From Ascidia mentula (lineage: Eukaryota; Chordata; Ascidiacea; Phlebobranchia; Ascidiidae): a stretch of 64,000 nt of DNA. Position 1 is the stretch's first letter. Every line of letters starts with the position of its first letter. Below are positions 23,097 to 32,985 of the stretch, piece by piece. The stretch is taken from the NCBI GenBank assembly GCA_947561715.1, contig OX387200.1, positions 684,501 to 748,500 of the forward strand, in the 5' to 3' direction. The notes under the pieces were generated by a model. It was not told the origin of the DNA, did not search any database, and was given only the letters and a program-made list of their open reading frames with translations. The position numbers and the translations under genes are program-made.

Positions 23097-23943
23097 CTGA
23101 AAATAAAGTTGAACAAGTAAACGTGAACATCGTACTTTTTCTAACTGTCCGCCATGAAACGCAACAAGCTTACATAATAAAGGATGTGGACTCCACAATT
23201 CAAGAAGCCTCAAAAACTAGAAACTACATTTGTCGCAATGGTTGTCTGAAAGGGCGCATATTACACGATGGTTAATATATAGCTAGTGATGTTTGGCGTA
23301 TTACTTTGAATACACAGTATTCCTTATTTTACCACGTGGTGAAATCACTCGTTTTGCCTTAAATGTTGCGAAATACAAGGATTTTTTGTTGCCATCATTA
23401 CAGGCAATGTACTATTTTTGAAACGTCAACTGTTCTGTATTGCTGCTTCCCTTCTCCTTAGCAACAGCTGTGTCGCACATTTGATTCTAAGTCGTTTCGT
23501 TGCAACAGTTAGAAAAGTAATATTCGAGTACAAGGTTTTGCAACCTTTAAAGAGCTGTTGATCTGTTGTGTTTACAGTAAGCTGATATAGAGTTGTTCGA
23601 GTTTTGTCACTATAAGCAAAGCTACACTTTTCTGGGTTGCTGGTGGTTACTCAGACATTTTGGCACTAAGACGCACCCACGACCCTTGTAAAGTAGGAAA
23701 ACTTCGATTAAAATGTTTGTATGATCACTTCAACCTGTAGTTTCACAATGGCTTAGTCCCTAAAAGGCGCCAAACGTCTATCACAACAATAAGAGGCGTG
23801 TCGGAAGTTGCATCACATTATAGTGGGCTTTAGTGTTGTTTGTTTTGATTTGTGTCTTGTGTACTCACTGTTTGCAATTACCTACAAAGGTCTAACTTAT
23901 GTGAGCATGGTGGGGCACCTCGTGTCATAATTTCACCCCTCTT
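23097..23943. other. Upstream region of the small receptor, copy B
   Basis: It is shared with 30854-31670 in copy C with small indels. No coding exon was found. It probably contains the receptor promoter. Confidence 0.5.
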
Positions 23944-24936
23944 GTAGGGATTTTGGCTTGTCGTAATTCGAATATTTATTGATATTTTGTTTTAAACTTG
24001 GTCTTTCTACTCATTTACATTTACACCAGTCTTTCTGACGCCAGCTAGTTATCTCACTTGCGTTACCTCTTTCAACTTGCGCTACTTCTTCTAAGTCTCC
24101 TTTGTAGTGTCTCGTGTTGGTCGTTAAAAAATTCCTTGTAGTAACCGCATTTTGTTTAAAGTCACCGCCAATGTATTCAAACCGTCAGACTGTCGCCACA
24201 TTGTCGCCAAACCCCGTTGCATGTACTGTGTATCGTTTTCTCGTCTTTTTACTTCCCCTTTGTTTTGCAATCACCGATCTCGTAACTGCACCGCCGATAA
24301 CAACCACTGCTTGGAACCTCTAATCATTCTTTCTCTCTTCTCTTACACCTTCGTCCTTTATAAGCCGTCACAATTCCAACAAGATATACAATGCTAAGAT
24401 ATATATGTTGAGACTGATATGTTGATACATATATGTTGAAACAGTACGAATAAAACATCGCGGATTTTTAGTTACGTTAATCGGTGAGACGTATTGTATG
24501 CTGTGTGAGAGGTTAGCCGGCGAATACATTGTCAACAGATCTACATATATTTAAACTGGTAAGAAACAGAGAATAATTTCGTACATATTTTGTTGCGCTT
24601 TATTTGGATTCAGACTGTTATTACATGAAGGTTCGGTTTTTGTCGCTTTACTAGTATTGGATTTCTTTTGAGTCAGATAGCGCATTAATAATATTAAGAC
24701 AAGTAATCGAACGCTTCACCTTTGTCGCGTAATTGCAACAATTATCTCTTTGTTTCTGCCTCGTCTTTGATATCGCCCTATATATTTGCGACCCTTTCCA
24801 CGAACAGATCATAGTTTTCGGTCTTTCAGATCATGGCTTTTGGGTTTATTTTGTTCTGACAGGACCTGCAGGCAGCATGTTGTCTCGTTGGGACTTTCTG
24901 GGTTCACGGTGATGCAATTCCTGCAAAATTTTTTCT
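23944..24936 (-). repeat. Dispersed repeat, inverted copy of 49606-50007, interrupted
   Basis: 23944-24105 and 24719-24936 match, in reverse complement, one continuous stretch at 49606-50007 inside a receptor intron. The middle is an insertion of about 613 bp. The repeat has no open frame and lies directly left of duplication copy C. Confidence 0.75.
24106..24718. mobile_element. Nested insertion flanked by CCTTTGT
   Basis: The element interrupts the repeat above and is flanked by the direct repeat CCTTTGT (24099-24105 and 24719-24725); the uninterrupted copy has it once (near 49826). A reading as TGTCTCG...GCTTCA (24108-24718), TG to CA with an AATAAA-like gaataaaac near 24448, suggests a solo LTR. 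No protein was recognised. Confidence 0.55.
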
Positions 24937-24987
24937 TTCTAAGATGATGTTGATTTGCTGAAACACGATTTAGAAACTACTTTTTAC

Positions 24988-25247
24988 CGCTCTGTTTCCG
25001 AAAGTAAATATTTCAAAATCTCTTTTGTCGTTAAATCAGTCAAAACCTCTCTCCAAGACGTAGGAATTTTTCCTCAATGATTAGATGTAAAGAATTCCTA
25101 CCAATAAAGAATTAAGAGCCTTATTTTCAAAAACCACAAATTTTTTTGATAACTTACGATTATATAAGATTCTGAAAAATGACTGCACAAGTTGTAAAAC
25201 TGCAATAAAATTTCAATACGTTTTTTGATGTCTTCAAGCAATGCCAT
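24988..25247 (-). pseudogene. METTL25B first two exons, broken (copy C)
   Basis: Exon 1 (25158-25247) is open, but exon 2 (24988-25097) has TGA at 25074-25076 where copies A and B have the tryptophan of SNHWGK. No further METTL25B exon follows; the sequence to the left is an unrelated repeat. It is a duplicated 5' fragment that no longer codes for the enzyme, though its promoter may still work. Confidence 0.85.
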
Positions 25248-25661
25248 GTTTGTTTTGTGAAACTACAAATACAACCAAACCACGTGAGTTTGTTTACAAT
25301 TGTTAATCCGCTGCACCAGCGGATGAATTTCCGCGTCATTAATTCAAAATATATAAAATTAAAAATTAATATATCTACGACATCTGCTGTATTGGTATCC
25401 ATGCTTTGATATTGTTAAGAGCCGCAATAATGTAGCTGAGATCTACTTGGGAACATTCAGCATAACAATCCCATCTTTTAAGTTTCTCCAAATGACGCAG
25501 AGGACAAAAAACTATCACTGCCTCGTTTGTCACAAAACAAACATAACAATGAACCTTTATTGAACAACAATACAACACAATGAAAACAAACAAGAACGAC
25601 CATTGCAAACATTTCGATCAGTTTTTGTGTTGGTTTAAAACTTTGTAAAATAAGCGGTTTG
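25248..25661. other. Spacer between the METTL25B fragment and PRDM9-C
   Basis: Counterpart of 416-816 with small indels. Frames here are not conserved between copies. Confidence 0.6.
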
Positions 25662-28600
25662 TTATTTTGTGTGAGTTCGTTCGTGTCTGCTGAGGTGACT
25701 TGAGACACTAAATCTTTTATCGCAATACTTGCAGGAATAAGGTTTTTCACCCGTGTGTGTTCGTTCGTGGGTGGTGAGGCTACTTGAGACACTAAATCTT
25801 TTATCGCAATACTTGCAGGAATAAGGTTTTTCACCTGTGTGTGTTCGTTCGTGTGTGATGAGGTGACCCAGTTGACCAAATCTTTTGTCGCAATATTTGC
25901 ACACATACGGTGTAAGTTTTGAATGGACAGTTTTGTGATGTGTTCGCAAGTTGGTAAGTCGATTAAAAGATTTCCCACAATCGTCACACTTGTGAGGTTT
26001 GATGTTGGTGTGGATCAGTTTGTGGGTTTTCAAACTGTCCAATCGCGTAAATTTCTTTTTACATATTTCACACTGGAAAGGTCTCTCCTTGGTGTGAGTT
26101 TGTTCGTGGCGTTTTAAGTCCCCCAATATGTTGGACGAATAATCACACCACGAACACTTGTGCTTTTTCACCACCGACCTATCCGGGTGCTTCCACTTCA
26201 TGTGTTTGGCCAAAGTCGCCTCGTCAATAAAAATTTTGTCGCACTTCTGACAGGGACAATAATCATCTGTGACGAAACAATACGATGTTGTGACGTCACA
26301 TTAATATAAACAACATGGGTCTATGATACCTTTATTAACAGTTACAAGACTTTTAACTAAACGAATATGACTTTAATTTTCACTTTTCGAAGCTCTTTAA
26401 TCTTATCTAAAAAAACCTAAAATATATATACATGAATAAACTAACTATTATCACCATTATAATTTGGCCATCTGTCTCCAGCTTACACAACTATTTTTTA
26501 GGCATATTTTGAAAAAAAACATTCTGCACCAACTTTTATTAGCCTTTTTAGGACAGTGCATTTAAAATTAGACACAAAAATCAACTCACCCTGGCGAATT
26601 CTGGGCTTCAATTCCTTTTGCTTTTTAGCAATTTTAAGTTTGTATTCAGTTGGGATCCCCAGATGATCAGCATATTGGTTGCCATACCATACAAGGAGCT
26701 CAACTCCTCTCTTAACAGGTTTGTACAAGCGGTAATATATCCTTCCTTTATACTGGTAAGCAATCAAATTCTGTTCTTCTTCATTTCTGAAATAAACACT
26801 CCGATACCAAAAATGCATATGTTGGTAAATTGTCTACCTTATTAATTTAAACAAAAAAGCCAAAGCTAATATGCTGTTATACATTCGAACACAAATTGTT
26901 TGCACATTTAGCAGCATATTGGTTTTGGACTTTTTTTTGTTTAAATTTATAAACTAAATTAATAAGTTTTTTGCACCAAAGTATCTACTTTATACTTGCT
27001 TTACCTTGCACAGTTGACATATCGCAACCAATTACTGTTTTTGATGTCACTTCCATCGATGTAATGAGAAAGTTTTCCTTTCTTGTAAATCTAGGACAAA
27101 GGAAATTATGGATTTAAAAAAAAAACCTTTACTAATCCCCACTTAACTAACCTCCCAAGAATATCCACCTTCAAATAGTTGTTCTAGTTTGCTCAAGTTG
27201 TTTCTTGAAACAATAATCCCCTCATAAGGACCAAATACTGTGTTTGTAGGAAACACCTGATCACACCAAGCACCCTTTCCACTTGCACGTATGTGTGATT
27301 GACTGATGCTGATCCCTTTCGGACAAGTACGCCTTGCACGTTCCTTTATACCCTGCATAAAAATAATAACTTGCAACACAGTCCAGAAAAGTTAATAAAT
27401 GTTGTCATTTTTTATCTGTAACATCTGACTCCACTCAAATAATAAATCAGAGCAAATGTGTACATATTATGGCAGTGTCACCCAATTTATTTTTGCTGTA
27501 GGACCCTGCAAATTGAACAGTTTTTATTTAAAACCAGATGGTAGGCCACGGAACCATATTTTGATTTAGAACTCTGGTGTTCTGCAGAGCCCACTTTAGC
27601 AATTGCTGTACTACAGGAATAAATATTTTTACAAAGCAAAGTCAATGCGTACCAGTTTAATAAGTGTATCAGGAACATGGTTGTAAGGTCCATGAATTTC
27701 ACATTCACCAAAGTGCAGCTTTTCACAATTATCACAGTCTTAGAAACAAAAAATATGTAATGCATTGCTTATAGATTAAAAAAACATTTATGAGACACTA
27801 AACCAATCAATGATGTTTTATTACAATGACTTCCTTACACAGAAAATCATCTTCAGTCGGAACTTCTGGTTCAGTATAACTTTTTTGAGTCACTTCTCTC
27901 TTGGGATATCTTGCTTCATCATTACCCGAAGCAGTGGCTTCATCACTTTTTACCTAATAATTTTGTTTGTACCATACACCTTAATTAATAGCAGCCAGTT
28001 TTTTTTCTAAAGAAGGCCACCAACCTTTTTAAGAGTTTTTTCTCTCTTCTTGAGTTTTTTTCCTGGAAGAGCTATACCAAGAAAAATGTTAAATTACTGT
28101 CTGTTAGGTGATTGCTGCCATAACTTACTAATATTTTTTTTGACATTTTGTAATGCTTCAGACTCTGGAGTATTGACGTGTTTTTCATTTTCCACCATGC
28201 AAGTCTTCAAAATAAAAAGAACAAACAATGGAAAAACAATATCTACTGAAAAAGTCAACTATATTCATGGAAGAATCAAAAAATATTTGCAAACCTTGGT
28301 TATAAACTTTTTCCGTTTCATTAAATCTGTGACACTCAAAAATCCAGGAAGCACTTTTGCTGACTTTGGTGGTTTGTAAGGCTTCCATTCTTCTTCTTCA
28401 CTATCAGAATCTGTGGATGTTTTTGCCTTAAATCCTCCTTTTGGTGGTAATCCAACCTTAGCCCGGAGAGCATTTTCACTGGGCAATGGCATTCCTGTAA
28501 AATAACTTTTGCAAGTGCATCCCAAATTAACAAATAGAAAAGCTTTTTTCAAGAAAAGGTAGCCTCACTCAGGGCCAAAAATATAACTTTAAAAAATCCT

Positions 28601-28981
28601 TGAAACAAACTAATTTCTAATTTGCATGACTTTCAAGTTCTTACCCAAATACATCATGACAGTCAAGTTGTTGCCAATATTCCTGACTCTTTTCTTCTCA
28701 AACTTGCAGAGCTTCTTATATTCCTCGGGCTTAAAGAGTTTCTCTACGGAAATCCGCATTGTCACTTTCTTTAGTATCTCTGCAGTCGGCACCCGTTCAA
28801 ATCCTTTCCATTCCTGAAATAGTTTTAAAACTTTTTCCATCTCTTCATTAACATTTGGCGTTTTGCTGGAAATTTTTGTTGCTGTCTGCTTTGGTTCAAC
28901 ATTTTCTTCAACTTTGTCTTGTACGGACGCTTGCTTTCCTATATTTCCCTCCATATTTTCTTTCAGCACCGCTTCAGACAT
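25662..28981 (-). CDS. PRDM9-like histone methyltransferase, copy C (7 C2H2 fingers, most divergent array)
   Basis: The ten-exon model is 28645-28981, 28295-28494, 28129-28204, 28025-28071, 27839-27953, 27653-27738, 27152-27352, 27005-27090, 26590-26786, 25662-26266. It sums to 1950 nt (649 aa), every phase kept. SET, zinc knuckle (CDNC), SSXRD and KRAB-like parts are as in copies A and B. The finger array differs most: helices read SSNILGDLKRH, FTRLDSLKTH, FNRLTNLRTH, FGQLGHLITH, FSVSSSLTTH and FSVSSHLSRH. Most changes from A and B fall at DNA-contacting helix positions -1, 2, 3 and 6. It should therefore bind another DNA motif. The protein is intact as read. Confidence 0.93.
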
Positions 28982-29762
28982 TTCTGTAAAGTGTCAGCCA
29001 ACTCTTTTTAACGACGAAAAAGAATCGAAACTCGAAAGAGCAACTTTAAGATTTTATTTTCAGAAGCATCGAATTGTTTCGTCACAAACCGAATGCAAAA
29101 CGGTGCGAAATTCAACTGAAACATTTCGCGCAAATTTTTCCCCCCCGTCATGAACAGCTGATTTTTCCCTCGCGTTTTTCCAGTGTTTACGGTACAAAAA
29201 AATAACTTTTTTTTTTACCTGCAACTATGCAAAACTGTACCAATAATTGCTGTTTTAGTATTCTTTGCTACAAACATATTTTACTATTATTATGTAAAAA
29301 GAGGTATTTTACGTGTTGGAATAAAATACATTCATTTAAAAGCGGATTTGTGTTTGCACATGTAAATTTTGTTGTCCATTTTGAATTTTGCTGGAGGTAG
29401 ACTGGAACCTTTTTGCTAAACTGCGTTCACAGTGCTTTGACCATCTGCAAATGTTTCCTTTGTAGTTGTAAAAAAAAATTTTAAGTTTTTTCGGTGTTGG
29501 GAAACTACATATGCTAATCATCATATTTATGAGTCCGACATAAAATGAAAGCCACTGGAATTAAACTACGGCCTGATTCTTGCTGCGCTCCATTATATTT
29601 AAACACGTATATTTTCTTATGACGCCTGTAATACCGTTTGTTTAACAACTTATAATTCGGCGAGGGAGAAAGGGTTTTAAAGCTGAAATTCGTTTTTATA
29701 TATAAACTACAACTATAAAAGGACCTCTTTCAATTACGCGCTCTGTATGTGAAACTTTCCGT
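28982..29762. other. PRDM9-C upstream region
   Basis: Counterpart of 4160-4862 and 13968-14523, without the gypsy element. It holds the probable PRDM9 promoter and the 3' trailer of the small receptor. No other gene seen. Confidence 0.55.
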
Positions 29763-30853
29763 TTATTTATTGTTATAGACAGGACATGTTACGTAGACAG
29801 GGGCAGTTAATGGAATTGGGATTTCATATTCGTTTGTACTTGAAGCAGTTTGCTGGTTTCCCGTCACATTTTCATACTCGGATTGAGTTTGGAATTTAAC
29901 AACATTTTCATATATCGTTGTATTGACGTAAGTAGCTTCGTTTGCTGGTTGTTCGAACTTCTTTTCTGCACAATACAACAAACTAACTCCGAGTTTTTGT
30001 CACTTGGAATAAACCTACTTGCTTTTTTTGTCAAATCCACGGTCAAGGCAAGCAAAATAAGGACAACAAATCCAGCCACAGGAAACCCAATTATTCTTCC
30101 CATTTGACTTGCAGTGAGTGAACAAACTTCTATTACTATTAAACCTGATCCAAGCTTGTTCGTGACTTGCAGCTTATAGAGTCCTGCTGGTTCCTTCGTT
30201 TAAACATAAGGTTTAGGATTGAGTATATGCTTTGCTTAGTTAAAAAGAGATCCGAGAGTGGTTTTGCATTATGTAAAATCTCGTTTGTCGAATGCCACCG
30301 TGGACTTAAAGTGAGAACTTAGAACAGTTGACCTATGACGGGACGAAACATTTTGACATTTAATATTTCTATTCTTTGGTAAACCTTACGTTGATTTGAA
30401 TGGAATAAAACGGATGATCGCGCCACGTCCAAGTAACAGTTTTATTTCTTCCTCCTGAACCAAACAACGATTAAAAATCTAAAAAGTTGCCGTGACACTC
30501 ATTTGTCTAACCTGAAAATATTAAAATTGGGTCGTTTGGCAAAGGATTTGAAACCACCTTAACATCACAGGGTATATTAGCAGGACAATTCAAGCTGCTA
30601 ATAGGATAAGGAAGATCTAAAAAAGCAGAAAATGTTCAAAGTTTGGTTTTTCTTATCAGCGATTGTTCTTTCTTAAATGAGTTAAATCAATAGCTTTGCA
30701 GAGTAAAAATAAAATTTCTTTCTTTTTTTATTTGTACTTACTCTGACAAGACCCACAATTGATTGATACGAAACAACATAGGGTAAAAAACACTTTGGTG
30801 GTCACACATTCATCAACTTTTGTGTTCATTTGGCAGAAAGTTTTAAAACCCAT
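29763..30853 (-). CDS. Small single-Ig transmembrane receptor (copy C)
   Basis: Exons 30742-30853, 30512-30616, 30390-30454, 30019-30193 and 29763-29965 give 660 nt (219 aa), the same length and phases as the copy at 21999-23096. Signal peptide, one Ig-like domain, membrane segment and tail are conserved. The tail keeps ATYVNTTIYENV, SEYENV and YEIPI; here the last reads YEIPI as in the large receptors, against YEFPI in the other copy. The donor of exon 4 is GTAGGT rather than GTAAGT but in the same phase. It is probably a membrane receptor able to recruit SH2 proteins; ligand and cell type unknown. Confidence 0.85.
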
Positions 30854-31992
30854 CTGAAAATAAACTTAATCAAGTAAACGAAAACATCGTACTTTTTCTA
30901 ACTACCTGCGGAAAAACGCAACAAGCTTACATAAAAAAGGATGTGGACTCCACAATTGAAGAAGCCTCAAAAACTAGAAACTACATTTGTCGCAATGGTT
31001 GTCTTAAAGGGCGCATATTACATGATGGTCAATATATAGCTAGTGATGTTTGGCGTATTACTTTGAATACACAGTATTCCTTATTTTACCACGTGGTGAA
31101 ATCACTCGTTTTGCCTTAAATGTTGCGAAATACAAGGATTTTTTGTTGCCATCATTACAGGCAATGTACTATTTTTGAAACGTCAACTGTTCTGTGTCGT
31201 TGCTTCCCTTCTTAGCATCATGTTTGTCGCACATTTTAATCTAAGTCGTTTCGAAAAAGTAATATTCGAGTACAAGGTTTTGCAACCTTTAAAGAGCTGT
31301 TGATCTATTGTGTTTTCAGTAAGCTGATATAGAGTTGTTCGAGTTTTGTCATTATTATAAGCAAAGCTACACTTTCCTGGGTTGCTGGTGGTTACTCTGA
31401 CATTTTGGCACTAAGACGCACCCACGACCCTTGTAAAGTAGAAAAACGTTCGATAAAAATGTTTGTATGATCACTTTAACCTGTAGTTTCACAATGTCTT
31501 AGTCACTAAAAGGCGCCAAACGTTTATCACAACAATAAGAGGCGTGTCGGTGGTTGCATCACATTGGTGAGTCAGGACGTTGTGTGTTTTCACTAGTATA
31601 TAGCCTTATGTATTCACTGTTTTGCAATTACATAGAAAGATCTAAATGAGCTCGGTAAAGCTGCTCGTGTCATAATTTCATCCCCTACAACACGAGACCT
31701 TTTCCTACCTTCTTTAAATTACCACATGAAATGTGCTCCCAGACACAAAATTCTGCTGCAACCTTTGCAAAATATATGTTAAAAAAACGATTTTCATATC
31801 ATGTTAGTTTAAATGTAGAAAAGTCAGCTTCTGTAATGTTTGCGGAAAACCATAAACTAAAGTCGCTTGGCAAAGTGAAGTCACTTGATGTGCGTAATGC
31901 TATACGGTGAAAACACTATGCCGCGTGAAGTTAGGTGGATGGAGAGGTCACCCGGTGAAGTGCGTGCTCCGAAAATAAGGCTTAGGTGAAGT
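30854..31992. other. Upstream region of the small receptor, copy C
   Basis: To about 31670 it matches 23097-23940. The remainder is unique. No coding potential that I can support. Confidence 0.5.
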
Positions 31993-32544
31993 TGTAACAT
32001 ACGTCACAGAAACCAGTGTTTATATTTCGAGTTGTTTCGTGTGCAGCAATGCACAAGTTTTGCAAAATCCCATACTGCGACCCATATGATAAACTCATCG
32101 AATATTCTCGAGTAAAGTGATTCATTCAACATCCTGTTTACCACATAAAATGTTCTCCTATGCTTATGTCACATCACACCTATGTTCTTGTATTATATTA
32201 CTTCGACTGGCTCGTGATATCACGTGACATTATCGACCAATCAGCTCTCATAATGGAGAGCGTTAAAGAGCCCAGTTTTTACCGGTAAATGCAGTCAAGT
32301 CAAGTCTAGTCCAGTCTTCGCCATTCTATTCAATGACATTCTATCAACGTTGTATTGAAAGTTGTAATGTACCGTCGTAATGAAGAAGATAACCGAAATG
32401 AATACAATTATTCGGGAAGATATCCTAGTTCTGGGTGCTTGATAGAACGGGGTAGAAGCAGGTTTAACAATCGAAGAGGCTCAATTCGCGCTCAAGCCAT
32501 CGAGACACCGTTAAATATCTCAGAGACACTTCGAGTTATTTACA
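31993..32544 (+). mobile_element. Solo LTR (552 bp) with AAGT target duplication
   Basis: Begins TGTAACATACG, ends TTATTTACA (TG to CA). It is flanked by AAGT at 31989-31992 and 32545-32548. A second copy lies at 46554-47095. CCAAT (gaccaatcagc) and cacgtg elements suggest a U3 promoter. The short open frame from 32355 is shared by both copies only because the LTR is shared. Confidence 0.85.
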
Positions 32545-32985
32545 AAGTCAACGAGGTGAATATTTTCTACCTCTCGAGTCCATCTCGAAAAAGCAGGGAA
32601 GGTTTGTGTGAATAAAATCTTGTGAAACGATTTAACTTTCATTTTAATTGTTTAAAGGCCGCCGTCACGTAAAACTGAAGTTGACGTAAACATGAACACA
32701 GAAAAAAAAACATTGTTTGCTGCGTTCTAACCCTCACTGTAGAGAAGATATAAAAAAATGTTACTTTAGTTGCGAGGTATAATTGTTTGAAAACATAGGA
32801 ATTCGATTTCTAAAAATGCCAGCAAACGACATCAGTAGCTCCAAATGAATTCAGCCTTATATCGTTTCAGTTGCAACTGAAATACAAAGAAGCTTAACAC
32901 GGATATTAGCATGTGAACGCAACGTATGTGGAAATGAAATTAAAAGGACATTTTTTATTTAAAGTAGAACGCAAAGGGGCCTTCA

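Larger units (their letters stand above)
9864..23930. repeat. Segmental duplication, copy B (split by insertions)
   Basis: The parts that match copies A and C are 9864-14523, 20977-21153 and about 21946-23930. They are interrupted by the gypsy element (14524-20976) and a second insertion (about 21154-21945). The block carries METTL25B exons 1-2, PRDM9-B and the small receptor at 21999-23096. Copy C gives the uninterrupted order. Confidence 0.9.
24937..31650. repeat. Segmental duplication, copy C
   Basis: The most complete block without large insertions: METTL25B exons 1-2, PRDM9-C, the common upstream region and the small receptor 29763-30853 with its upstream sequence. It shows the ancestral order that copies A and B have lost or had split. 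Confidence 0.9.

Noticed and set aside
32355..32615. Conserved 70-86 residue frame shared by 32355 and 46906
   Set aside because: Both lie inside the solo LTR copies, and the similarity stops at the LTR edge, so conservation is due to recent copying. No protein family recognised.
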